Origin: Acidimicrobiia bacterium
Lineage (GTDB): Bacteria > Actinomycetota > Acidimicrobiia > Acidimicrobiales > CATQHL01
Direction: 5' to 3'
Length of the DNA: 10,006 nt
Assembly: GCA_021296435.1 (NCBI GenBank)
Contig: JAGWAK010000087.1
Coordinates: forward strand, 1-10,006
The notes under the pieces were generated by a model. That model worked only from the letters and a program-made list of their open reading frames with translations. It searched no databases and had not been told where the DNA came from. Within the stretch, counting starts at the first letter, position 1; each line of letters starts with the position of its first letter. Below, piece by piece: positions 1 through 6,988 of the stretch. The position numbers and the translations under genes are program-made.

Positions 1-77
1 GTCGTTCCCTCCCGGCTGAGCGCCGGCCGGTCCGCGTGACGCTCGCACGCCCGTTCCAGAACCGTCACGATGTCCAT
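1..77 (-). CDS. Probable acyl-CoA synthetase / AMP-dependent ligase, N-terminus only
   Basis: Only the first 25 codons are present; the gene continues past base 1. The start is ATG at 77-75, preceded at 7 bases by GGAGG, so the start is well supported. The translation begins MDIVTVLERACERHADRPAL. A short helix followed by 'H-x-D-R-P-A-L' is the usual opening of class I adenylate-forming enzymes (acyl-CoA synthetases and relatives), which activate carboxylic acids with ATP and CoA. It lies 27 bases downstream of the amidohydrolase stop, on the same strand, so it is probably co-transcribed and could activate an acid made by the upstream enzymes. None of the AMP-binding motifs are inside the window, so the family call rests on the N-terminal pattern alone. 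Confidence 0.6.
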   Translation of the reverse strand, partial: MDIVTVLERACERHADRPALSREGT

Positions 78-84
78 GTGTTGT

Positions 85-89
85 CCTCC
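85..89 (-). promoter_or_regulatory. Ribosome binding site for the partial ligase gene
   Basis: On the minus strand this reads GGAGG, 7 bases before the ATG at 77-75. It is the main evidence that a new gene starts in the last hundred bases of the window. Confidence 0.7.
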
Positions 90-104
90 CAACCGCTTGG
101 TCTT

Positions 105-1418
105 CTACAGCTCGATGCGGGTCCTGGCGATGTTGGCCTTGGAGAAGTAGCCGTCGATGACGTCCATCGCCTGGCGGTGCAGCGCTTCGGCGTCCAGCTT
201 GGCGAACTCCCGATCCTCCATGACGACCCTCCCGTCGACGATGACGTGGCGGACGTCCGAGCCGCCGGCGCGGTGTACCACGCTCCAGGCCGGGTCGAGG
301 ATCGGTTCGATACTCAAGCCCCGGGCGGAGACGCAGATCAAGTCGGCGAGCGCGCCGACTGATATCTCGCCGAGTTGGCCGCCGAGGCCCACCGCCTTGG
401 CGCCGTTCGCCGTCGCCATGCGCAGGGCGACCGCCGGCGAGACGGCTCCCGGGTCCTCGTTGCGGATCGCTTGCAGGAGCACCTCCTGGCGCATCTCGCA
501 GAACATGTCCGCCATCTGATCGATCCCCAGCCCGACGTTCACCCCGGCGTCCAGCAGGTCCAGCACACGGGTGAACCCCTTGGCCAGTTTCATGTGGTTG
601 CTGGGGCAGTGCACGACGTGGCTGCCGGTACTCGCCAGCAGTTCGACGCAGTGCACGAGCGTCACGTCGGGACCGCAGAAACCCAGCCGGTCGAGGAACT
701 CGATGGGCCGGCAGCCGTGCTCGGCCTCGATGTTGTGGACCTCGGCCGCCGTCTCGGCCACGTGGGTGTAGAGCCGCAGGCCGTACGTGGAGGCAAACTC
801 CCGCGCTGCGGCGTAGTCGGTGGGTGCGGCCTGGCGGAACGACACCGGAGCCAGCATGATCCGCTCGGCGGGGGTGCCGTCGGCGAGCAGCGAACGGACG
901 CGCTCGAACCCCTCGGCGAGCGGCTCGCTGATCGGGTCGTAGCCCCGCGTCATGAGGCCCCGGGCCAGGTACCAGCGGATGCCGGTGGCCTCGTAGCCGG
1001 CGATCGTCGCGGCGTCGAGCCCGTGGCGATGGAACGGGTAGACGTGATCCACGACGGTCGTGACCCCTGAGGCCAGGAGCCGGGCGGTGCTGTAGGCCGC
1101 CATCGTCTCGTATTCCACCGCTCCGGCGGCCTCGTTCAGCCGCCAGTAGAACCGCAGCATCTCGTCCAGCTTCAGGCCCTCGCCGGCGTCCAGCCCCGGC
1201 GTCATGTCCCGCAGGTGGTCGTGCAGGTTGACGAGGCCGGGCAGGACGATCGTGCCCGAGGCGTCCACGCTGCGCCGCGCCCCCCGCGCCGGGCCGCCGA
1301 CGGCGACGATCCGGCCGCCGTCGACGTAGACGTCGCCAGCTGTGACGGTGCCCGCCTCGTCGCAGGTGACGCAGAGACCTCCCCTCAGGACGAGGTCGAC
1401 GTCACCTGCTGGATTCAT
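105..1418 (-). CDS. Amidohydrolase, ATZ/TRZ (SsnA/guanine-deaminase-like) type
   Basis: This is a 437-residue metal-dependent hydrolase of the amidohydrolase superfamily, probably cytosolic. The family removes amino, chloro or other groups from purine, pyrimidine or triazine-like rings. The N-terminal beta-sandwich strand is followed by LPGLVNLHDH, giving the first metal ligands H66 and H68. Later come YTHVAE (H219, E222), LVHCVEL (H256), HCPSNHMKLAKG at about 270-281, and GLGID (D300), which matches the expected H-x-H...H...H...D set. A C-terminal beta-sandwich return (GALADLICV, then HVIVDGRVV near 391-399) completes the fold. The length is normal for the family. The start is ATG at 1418, only 3 bases after the stop of the opine-dehydrogenase-like gene, with a weak GGTGG-like ribosome site inside that gene, so translation is probably coupled. 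The first motif is HDH rather than the common HTH. The substrate cannot be assigned; SsnA-like and 8-oxoguanine-deaminase-like roles are alternatives. Confidence 0.88.
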   Translation of the reverse strand: MNPAGDVDLVLRGGLCVTCDEAGTVTAGDVYVDGGRIVAVGGPARGARRSVDASGTIVLPGLVNLHDHLRDMTPGLDAGEGLKLDEMLRFYWRLNEAAGAVEYETMAAYSTARLLASGVTTVVDHVYPFHRHGLDAATIAGYEATGIRWYLARGLMTRGYDPISEPLAEGFERVRSLLADGTPAERIMLAPVSFRQAAPTDYAAAREFASTYGLRLYTHVAETAAEVHNIEAEHGCRPIEFLDRLGFCGPDVTLVHCVELLASTGSHVVHCPSNHMKLAKGFTRVLDLLDAGVNVGLGIDQMADMFCEMRQEVLLQAIRNEDPGAVSPAVALRMATANGAKAVGLGGQLGEISVGALADLICVSARGLSIEPILDPAWSVVHRAGGSDVRHVIVDGRVVMEDREFAKLDAEALHRQAMDVIDGYFSKANIARTRIEL

Positions 1419-1421
1419 CGT

Positions 1422-2534
1422 CTACCACCAGCCCTGCTCGGCTGCCGACCGGAGCCCCGCAACGCCCTTGCCGTCGAGGCCCCAGGCGGCGAGCGTCTTG
1501 CCCTCGGCGGCGTAGTCGCGCCCCGACGCCACCGACGCCAGGACGATGAGGCTGTCGGTCACGGGCGTGGTGACGCCAAGTTCGCGGCCCAGCGATGAGG
1601 CCAGTACCAGCGAGTACGGCACGTCCTCGGAGACGAACCGGTGGTCCAGCGCGCCGGGCCCGCAGCGGAACTGCAACGTCGGCAGCAGGCTCGACTGCAG
1701 CGTCTCGTGCAGGTCGGCGCCCCGGCGCGGGGCCAGGCCCTGACCGACCAGGTAGTCCTCGTACGGCGTCTCATTGGCGATGTCGAAGGCCGCACGCATC
1801 GCCAGGAACTCACCGTCGAGCGCCTCGATGACGTTCACCACGCCGGGGGTCCCGCCGGCGCCCCAGAGGGTGAAAGTGCCCTCGGGCTGCTGGATCGCTC
1901 CCAGGTTCAAGAGCATGGCCGGCACGTGGTCGATGGCGTTGAAGTTCAGCAGCAGCGTCTCCCAGACGTTCTCCGCCGGGGCGACCCAGGGCCAGATGGC
2001 CGTCGCCACAGCGGAGACGTGATCCAGGCGGCCGCTCGGCATCGCGGCGACGAGCGTCCCGCCGCTCTTCTGGATGGCTCCCACCTTCCCGGGACCCGAG
2101 ACGAGCGCGCCGTAGTAGGGGAGGGTGTTGGTGTCCGCCAGGGTGATGTCGGGCCGCCGGTCGATCCGGCGGAGCGCGGCGACCGCGGCGAATCCGCCGC
2201 CGGGCTCGCCCACCCAGAGCACGGTCTGGCCGTCCAGCCAGTGGGTCGCCAGCATCTCGGCGAGCGGTTCGTGGCCGAACGCCGGCACGCAGATGATCAC
2301 CAACTCGGCGGTTTCGACGGCTGCTGCGGGGTCGGTTGTTGTTGCGGCGACCGGCGCCAGCCTCGACGGGAACGTCAACTCCACCCCGCCCGCGGCGTCG
2401 ACGGCCTTGAGGGCGGCGCCGAACCGGGGCTGATCCGCCAGCACGGCCGGCCGCCCGGCCAGACCGAGTTCGGCGGCGATGGTCAGGCCGCCGCCGCCGG
2501 TGCCGATGACGACGATGTCGCTGGGGAAGCTCAC
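1422..2534 (-). CDS. NAD(P)-dependent octopine/nopaline dehydrogenase family protein
   Basis: This 370-residue protein has two domains. An N-terminal Rossmann fold opens with IVVIGTGGGGLTIAAELG (glycine loop at 11-16). The C-terminal half resembles the octopine/nopaline dehydrogenase domain: LLLNFNAIDHVPAMLLN carries the expected catalytic histidine (H203), and SEDVPYSLV carries an acidic residue (D304) in the position usually conserved. Family members reductively condense an amino acid with a 2-oxo acid to form an opine, or run the reverse oxidation. Many bacterial homologues have no known substrate, so an oxidative catabolic role is possible. The start is GTG at 2534, overlapping the LLM gene stop by 4 bases (GTGA), with AAAGGAGA 6 to 7 bases upstream. 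Strong coupling to the LLM gene and the amidohydrolase behind it points to one pathway. The exact reaction is unknown. Confidence 0.85.
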   Translation of the reverse strand: MSFPSDIVVIGTGGGGLTIAAELGLAGRPAVLADQPRFGAALKAVDAAGGVELTFPSRLAPVAATTTDPAAAVETAELVIICVPAFGHEPLAEMLATHWLDGQTVLWVGEPGGGFAAVAALRRIDRRPDITLADTNTLPYYGALVSGPGKVGAIQKSGGTLVAAMPSGRLDHVSAVATAIWPWVAPAENVWETLLLNFNAIDHVPAMLLNLGAIQQPEGTFTLWGAGGTPGVVNVIEALDGEFLAMRAAFDIANETPYEDYLVGQGLAPRRGADLHETLQSSLLPTLQFRCGPGALDHRFVSEDVPYSLVLASSLGRELGVTTPVTDSLIVLASVASGRDYAAEGKTLAAWGLDGKGVAGLRSAAEQGWW

Positions 2535-3507
2535 GCCGGTTCTCCTTTGACGATGGGTGCGATGGTTCCGATGAGATTCTTCGTGGCGGCCGTGTCGCCC
2601 TCGCCGAGTTTCAGGATCGCCAGGTCCACGCCGAGTCGGCGGAGCTCACCGAGCCGCTCGGCGACCGTCTCGAGGGTGCCGCCGATGGCGAAGGCGCGCA
2701 CCATGTCGTCGGTCACGTACGGCGCCTCGGCCACGTGCGGGTCGTTGAGCGCTCCACGGCGCCAGGATCGAACCCGTAGACAGGTATCAGCTCGTCGGCG
2801 TAGGTCCCTCCGGCCATGAGGGTGCAGCGCGGGCGGAGGCGGTCGATGGCCGCCGCCTCATCGCTGTCGACTTCCACGTCCAGCATGACGGCGATCCGGC
2901 AGTCGCCGGGGTCGCGGCCCGACCGGGCGGCACCGTGGGCGACGCGGGTGCGTACGTAGTCGATGAAGTCGCGATGGATGCCGTGCACGATGATCCCGTC
3001 GGCGATCTCTCCGGCCAGTTCGAGCATCCGGGGACCGCGTGCCGACAGGAAGATCGGCGGCGGGTCGATCCGCCAACCCAGTTCGGAGCCGTCGGCGGAG
3101 AAGTAGTCGCCCCGGAAGCTGGCGGGCCCGGACGTGAGTTGCCGGATGATCGCAACCGCTTCGCGGAGCATGGTGAGCGGGCTCTTCGGGCGCATGCCGA
3201 GCTGGGAGGGGAACTCGTGGCCTCCCGGGCCGATCCCGATGACCGCCCGCCCGCCCGAGCACTCCGCGATGGTCGCGGCCGCGCTGGCGATGAGCGCCGG
3301 GTGACGCAACTGGATCGCCGCGATTCCTGTGGCCAGCCGCACTGAGGAGGTCCTCGTCGCGATGACGGCCTGTGCCGCGTACACGTCACGCAGGAAGTAG
3401 TGATCGGGCAGCCACACGTCGGAGAATCCCGCGTCCTCGGCAGCGACCGCGATGTCGGTGATCTCCTCCAGTGGCTGATCCAGCCAGATCGTGAGTCCGT
3501 ATTGCAT
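2531..3507 (-). CDS. LLM class (luciferase-like, F420- or FMN-dependent) oxidoreductase, frameshifted
   Basis: The gene is one open frame from ATG 3507 to about 2751, and continues in another frame to the TGA at 2533-2531. Restoring one base gives about 325 residues, the usual size. The N-terminal part shows a TIM-barrel luciferase-like pattern: AAEDAGFSDVWLPDHYFLRD, then RLATGIAAIQLRHPALIASA near 58-77, then SGGRAVIGIGPGGHEF. The part after the break (VTDDMVRAFAIGGTLETVAE) is the typical C-terminal barrel closure, so both halves belong to one protein. Family members are methylenetetrahydromethanopterin-reductase-like F420 enzymes or flavin monooxygenases; the cofactor here is inferred. AAGGA lies 9 bases before the ATG. 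The gene sits 29 bases after the upstream amidohydrolase and overlaps the next gene by GTGA. As printed, the frame ends at a stop at 2715-2713 after 264 residues, so the sequence as written would not give a full enzyme. Confidence 0.82.
2542..2546 (-). promoter_or_regulatory. Ribosome binding site deciding the GTG start at 2534
   Basis: The minus strand reads AGGAG within AAAGGAGA. It lies inside the end of the LLM gene, 7 bases before the GTG at 2534-2532, and supports the overlapping GTG as the true start. Confidence 0.7.
2747..2754 (-). other. Frameshift point in the LLM oxidoreductase gene
   Basis: On the minus strand the coding frame reads GTG GAG CGC TCA ACG and then runs to a stop. 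Starting one base earlier, at CTC AAC GAC CCG CAC GTG, it reads L-N-D-P-H-V-A-E-A-P-Y-V-T-D and joins the conserved C-terminus. One base is missing between GAG and CTC (for example CGC CTC read as CGCTC). No slippery heptamer is present, so programmed frameshifting is unlikely. Confidence 0.8.
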
Positions 3508-3536
3508 CGGCGGGAATCCTTGCAGACCGGGCGGGC

Positions 3537-4907
3537 TCAGAGGCGCGCCATCACGGCGCGGGCGGCGGCGAGCCCTCTCGCCCGGACTTCGGCCTCATCG
3601 ACCGTCGTGATCGAGCCCTCGTCGAGGACCGGCGTGCCGCCGACGACGACGGTGGAGACGTCGAGGCCGGTGGCGAACCATCCCGCGGTCGCCAGCGGGT
3701 CGTTGACGGGTTCGTGATGCAGCGACGAGGTGTTGACGACGATGAGGTCGGCGCGCTCGCCGGGAGCGATGGTTCCGGTGCCGGTCCCCAGCGCACGTGC
3801 GCCGCCGCCGGCGATCAGCTGGATCATGTCCCCGACGCTGATGACCGAGGCATCGGTCGCGGCCACACGCTGCAGCAGGGCGCCGAACCGGGCCACCGTG
3901 AACATGTCCTGGCCGGCGACGGCGCATCCGTCGCTGCCCGCCGCCAACCGAACCCCTCTGGACCGGAGTTCGGTCAGGCGCATGGTTCCCGACCCCAGGT
4001 AGGCGTTCGAGAGCGGGTTGTGGACGAGGTGGGGGAGCCGGGTTGCGGCGAGTTCTATCTCGGCGTCGTCTAGCCACACGGCGTGGGCCAGGGTGGCATC
4101 ACTGTCGAGTACGCCGAGATCCTCGAGGACAGCGAGCGTGCGCCGCCCGTCCTGGTGCCGGCGCGTCACCTCCACGGCGAAGGCGTCCTCGGCGGCGTGC
4201 GTGTGCCAGCGAACCCCGTACTGCCGTGCCAGATCGGCCCCTGCCAGCAGGATCTCCTCCGAGCAGTACGCCACGTTGGCCGGCCCCGGCCAGACGGCGA
4301 CCGGCCCGTCCGCCTTGGCGCGCATGGCCTCGGCGGTGAACTCGATCTCCTGTGCGTTGGTGTAGCCGAAGTTGGCCGCAGGCAGTCCGAACGCGTCTGC
4401 GGCGGCCGTACGCTCGCCGACCATCATCCGGGCGACCGCGCCGGCCAGGCCGACCCGTTCCATGGCACCTGCAACCGCCACCGCATCTTCGGGTTCACGG
4501 AAGCCGCCGTAGTGGTGGTTGACGGCGGCAACGGTGCCCGACCGCAGCGCGTGCAGGGCGGCAAGTTCGGTGAGCGCCACCATCTCGGTGCGCCGCAGCG
4601 CCAGCGCCAGGGGGATCATGTGCGTTCGCAGCCACTCCGCCAGCCCGAGGCCGTCCCCCAGGCCGCGGGCGGCCACCTGGAACAGGTGGGTGTGCGCGTC
4701 GACGAGACCGGGCAGCACGACGCTCCCCGAGGCGTCGATCACCCGCCGGGCGCTGGTTGCGGGGCGGTCGCTGACTGGTCCGGCAGCCGTGATCCGGCCA
4801 CCAAGAATGTCCACGAAACCCGTCTCGATGGGCTCGGACGCCGCGTCGAGCGTGAGGATCGTGCCGCCCTCGATGCGCAGGTCCGGCGCGGGGAGATCGT
4901 CGGCCAT
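3537..4907 (-). CDS. Amidohydrolase, ATZ/TRZ or SAH/MTA-deaminase-like type
   Basis: This 456-residue metal-dependent deaminase or hydrolase has all the expected active-site motifs. LPGLVDAHTH gives H72 and H74, RWHTHAAE gives H237 and E240, LAHAVWL gives H275, VHNPLSN gives H296, and AAGSDG gives D326. These match the ATZ/TRZ and S-adenosylhomocysteine/methylthioadenosine deaminase group, which act on amino- or halo-substituted N-heterocycles. The C-terminal beta-sandwich (GERADLIVV) is intact. I chose the ATG at 4907 because the conserved sandwich starts at once (DLRIEGGTILTLD); no Shine-Dalgarno sequence is visible before it. A GTG at 4952 would add 15 residues, and an upstream ATG at 5078 would overlap the VOC gene and add a non-conserved arginine-rich leader. 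It is a distant paralogue of the amidohydrolase at 105-1418, with HTH instead of HDH and a GSDG motif instead of GLGID. The substrate is unknown. Confidence 0.87.
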   Translation of the reverse strand: MADDLPAPDLRIEGGTILTLDAASEPIETGFVDILGGRITAAGPVSDRPATSARRVIDASGSVVLPGLVDAHTHLFQVAARGLGDGLGLAEWLRTHMIPLALALRRTEMVALTELAALHALRSGTVAAVNHHYGGFREPEDAVAVAGAMERVGLAGAVARMMVGERTAAADAFGLPAANFGYTNAQEIEFTAEAMRAKADGPVAVWPGPANVAYCSEEILLAGADLARQYGVRWHTHAAEDAFAVEVTRRHQDGRRTLAVLEDLGVLDSDATLAHAVWLDDAEIELAATRLPHLVHNPLSNAYLGSGTMRLTELRSRGVRLAAGSDGCAVAGQDMFTVARFGALLQRVAATDASVISVGDMIQLIAGGGARALGTGTGTIAPGERADLIVVNTSSLHHEPVNDPLATAGWFATGLDVSTVVVGGTPVLDEGSITTVDEAEVRARGLAAARAVMARL

Positions 4908-5028
4908 TCGGGCCGAGTGCGCCGCGCCTGCCGTCTCGCCCGGGCCGTTCACCAGGAGGCAGCGTATTGACCGCTGGTGGTGGTACGTCAGACGAGTGGC
5001 GGATATGTCGGCGATGCCGCCGTTGCTC
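4908..5028. other. Gap between the VOC gene and the amidohydrolase
   Basis: This 121-base gap is open in the amidohydrolase frame on the minus strand, so the true start could lie inside it (GTG at 4952-4950). It has no clear ribosome binding site, no strong hairpin with a T tract, and no convincing promoter. A weak CTGACG-N16-CAATAC arrangement on the minus strand is too poor to call. Confidence 0.5.
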
Positions 5029-5535
5029 CTACTCCGGCGGCGCGGGGTACCAGTAGTCCGGTGCCACGGGCTTGGCATCCGGCGGGCGGTGGACGATCTC
5101 GAAGGTGGTCTTGAGGGGACCCTCCGTCTCGACGTAGGCGTAGCGGATCCCGTCGATACATCCCTCCATCACCGGCGGGCAGCCACGCTCGGTGAACAGC
5201 GCCAGCGCCTCGTCGTAGCCGAGCCCCTCGTGTTCGACGATCAGGTGGTGGAGTCCCTCCCCGCGCTCGTCGAGGAACTCCTGGTAGATGGACGGACCGT
5301 CCACCGGCTCGATGATCTCCCACATCGTGGCGCCCGTGCGGGCGACGGCCAGCTTCATGCTGTAGGGGACGGGCTCGCCGCGGATGCGCATATCCGTGAG
5401 CCGGGGCGGCGCACAGTTGATGACCCGCCAGGGCCCGATGCCGAGCCGGTTCGTGTACTCCTCAATCGTCGCGTCGAGGTCGCGGACGATGAGGGCCACC
5501 TGCTGGACGTCAGAGACGAATCCGTTGGGCAGCAT
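5029..5535 (-). CDS. VOC-superfamily (glyoxalase/epimerase-fold) protein
   Basis: This 168-residue protein has two beta-alpha-beta-beta-beta modules. The first opens with VQQVALIVRDLDATIEEYT (residues 10-28) and LGIGPWRV; the second opens with GEGLHHLIV (about 92-100). The opening pattern resembles methylmalonyl-CoA epimerase and related lactoylglutathione-lyase-fold proteins. Candidate metal ligands are E73 in MWEII, H96 or H97 in GLHHL, and E146 in TTFEIVH. The first ligand, usually His, is replaced by Gln (Q11 or Q12). Members of this superfamily carry out epimerisation, lyase, dioxygenase or dehalogenation reactions, so the reaction cannot be named. The start is ATG at 5535 with AGGAGG 7 bases before it. 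An in-frame upstream ATG at 5622 would add a non-conserved basic leader and is rejected. It lies between two amidohydrolases and probably handles an intermediate of the same pathway. Confidence 0.83.
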   Translation of the reverse strand: MLPNGFVSDVQQVALIVRDLDATIEEYTNRLGIGPWRVINCAPPRLTDMRIRGEPVPYSMKLAVARTGATMWEIIEPVDGPSIYQEFLDERGEGLHHLIVEHEGLGYDEALALFTERGCPPVMEGCIDGIRYAYVETEGPLKTTFEIVHRPPDAKPVAPDYWYPAPPE

Positions 5536-5667
5536 GGTCGAGCCTCCTGGCAGGCGTGCGCGTCGCAGGCTACGCCAGCGCAGCGGGGACGTCTCAGCCA
5601 CGACCCCGTGTCCGGCTTGCACCCGCCCCGGCGAAACCCACCCGGGCGCTTCCGGGCAGAGACGGGT
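5536..5667. other. 132-base gap between the CodA-like and VOC genes
   Basis: Apart from the VOC ribosome binding site, this gap shows only a weak CCCGG/CCGGG inverted repeat just after the upstream stop (minus-strand GCCCGGAAGCGCCCGGGT, about 5640-5658). No T tract follows, so it is not a convincing terminator. No promoter or small gene was found. Confidence 0.4.
5543..5548 (-). promoter_or_regulatory. Strong ribosome binding site for the VOC gene
   Basis: The minus strand reads AGGAGG, 7 bases before the ATG at 5535. It fixes the start and rules against the longer frame beginning at 5622. Confidence 0.75.
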
Positions 5668-6897
5668 TCAAGCGCCCGCGACGTCGAAATGGAGCTTGGT
5701 CCGGGTGGTCGTCTCGGCGACGAGGCGGCCCCGGCGGATGACGTAGCGGCGGTCGGCGTTCTGGCGGAAGGCCTCGTAGGCGCTCGGTGCCGACAGCACG
5801 TTGAGGTTCGCCGTGGCACCCTCGGCGATCCCGTAGCGCCCGAGCCCCATGATGCGGGCCGGGTTGACGGTCCCCATGTCCATGACCGTCTCGGCGTCGG
5901 TCATCGTGTTGAACTCCCCGGCGTGGAGGGTGAAGAGGCCGGCTTCGAGCATGTCCATCCGCCCGTAGGGCGAGAACATGTCGGCGTTGTTGTTGTGGGC
6001 GTAGGCGCAGTTGACCCCGGCGGCCACCAGCTGCTTGATCCGCGACGGCCCCATGCCGGAAATGATGAGTTCCTCCTTGGGGCAGGCGCAGAAGTTGATG
6101 CGAGCCTCCTTCGCCAGTTCGATCACTCTGGCGGCCTCGTCCTCGGGGTAGGCGGACAGGGCGCCCCAGTGATTGAGGGTCACGCGACCCTCGTAGCCCT
6201 CGGTGAGCGTCTTGGCGAGCACAACCTCGGCGCCCCGCGTATCGCTGGCGGCCTCGGTGTTCTGGTCGATGTGGAGATCCACGTCGACGTCGTACTCCTT
6301 GGCGATGGCGAAGACGAAGTCCACGTAGCGAGCGACGCCAGCAGGGGAGTGCTCCAGATGGGGTGATCCACCGATGGCGTCGGCGCCCAGGTCCATGCCC
6401 CGGCGCACCAGCGCCCGCAGTTCGTCGTTCAGCGGGTTCGCCGCCGGCAGGACCAGCACCTGGAGGTCCACGAGACCGGCGAACATCCGCTTCAGCTCCA
6501 GCAGTCCCTCCACACCGGTCGTCCCCCAACCGAAGTCCACGTCGGAGTGGACCCGGATGGCTCCGGTGCCGTTGGCCACCGCCCACTCCAACGCCTGGCG
6601 GCCACGCGCCACAACGTCGGCCACCGAGCTGGACCGCTTGGCCACATAGGAGCGGGCGAGGCTCTCGGTGATCGTCCCGCTGACCGCGGGCGGGCTCTGG
6701 TAGATCATCATCGACTTGTCGAGGTGCGAGTGCGAGTCCACGAAGCTCGGAATGGCGAGCCCGCCGTCGCCGTCGATCTCCCGCTCGCAGGCCCCGGCGA
6801 GGCGGGGTTCGATGCGCCTGATCACCTCGCCGACGATCCCGATGTCGCAGGGCTCGTCCATCCCACGGAGCCGCACATTGCGGACGACCAGATCCAT
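5668..6897 (-). CDS. Cytosine-deaminase-like (CodA/AtzC family) amidohydrolase with altered catalytic residues
   Basis: This is a 409-residue amidohydrolase. It belongs to the cytosine deaminase / N-isopropylammelide amidohydrolase group because of the diagnostic SHSHLDKSM motif (H56, H58, K61). The rest of the active site follows the CodA order: VDLHIDQN (H209), LNHWGAL (H243), then AHNNNADMFSPYG (about 300-312). Where CodA has HCDE, with a catalytic Glu, this protein has HIDQ (Q212); where CodA has HDDVFDP, with the Asp metal ligand, it has HNNNADMF. It may therefore be a sub-family with a different metal site or reaction rather than a simple deaminase. The start is ATG at 6897 with GGAGG 6 bases upstream; an ATG at 6927 gives ten extra residues and is less likely. 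It is the first gene of the presumed catabolic block, 91 bases after the DUF1214 gene and 132 bases before the VOC gene. Confidence 0.83.
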   Translation of the reverse strand: MDLVVRNVRLRGMDEPCDIGIVGEVIRRIEPRLAGACEREIDGDGGLAIPSFVDSHSHLDKSMMIYQSPPAVSGTITESLARSYVAKRSSSVADVVARGRQALEWAVANGTGAIRVHSDVDFGWGTTGVEGLLELKRMFAGLVDLQVLVLPAANPLNDELRALVRRGMDLGADAIGGSPHLEHSPAGVARYVDFVFAIAKEYDVDVDLHIDQNTEAASDTRGAEVVLAKTLTEGYEGRVTLNHWGALSAYPEDEAARVIELAKEARINFCACPKEELIISGMGPSRIKQLVAAGVNCAYAHNNNADMFSPYGRMDMLEAGLFTLHAGEFNTMTDAETVMDMGTVNPARIMGLGRYGIAEGATANLNVLSAPSAYEAFRQNADRRYVIRRGRLVAETTTRTKLHFDVAGA

Positions 6898-6903
6898 CCT
6901 CAC

Positions 6904-6908
6904 CCTCC
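6904..6908 (-). promoter_or_regulatory. Ribosome binding site for the CodA-like gene
   Basis: The minus strand reads GGAGG, 6 bases before the ATG at 6897, and favours that start over the ATG at 6927. Confidence 0.7.
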
Positions 6909-6938
6909 ACGATCGGTTCGGTGACATTCTGGCGCACG

Positions 6939-6954
6939 CCGGTGCGGCACCCGG
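6939..6954. other. Small GC-rich inverted repeat between the DUF1214 and CodA-like genes
   Basis: CCGGTG-CGG-CACCCGG can form a six-pair stem with one bulged C, in the 91-base gap after the DUF1214 stop. It lacks a T tract. It might be a weak terminator or an mRNA-processing structure dividing the minus-strand block in two, or it may be chance in GC-rich DNA. Confidence 0.25.
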
Positions 6955-6988
6955 GAGGATTCGTCGGCGCGCAGCTCGCCGAGTGCCC

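Noticed and set aside
2740..2760. Programmed ribosomal frameshift joining the two LLM halves
   Set aside because: No slippery heptamer or obvious downstream structure is present, and this enzyme family is not known for recoding.
4908..5078. N-terminal extension of the amidohydrolase to ATG 5078
   Set aside because: It would overlap the end of the VOC gene and add a basic, non-conserved leader. The family fold begins right after the ATG at 4907.
5640..5658. Possible terminator or riboswitch after the CodA-like gene
   Set aside because: Only a five-pair GC stem with no T tract and no recognisable riboswitch core. The neighbouring genes continue on the same strand.
4519..6366. Long plus-strand open frame of 615 codons
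   Set aside because: It lies opposite three well-supported minus-strand genes, has low-complexity Arg/Pro/Gly-rich composition and no ribosome site. It is a GC-rich shadow frame.
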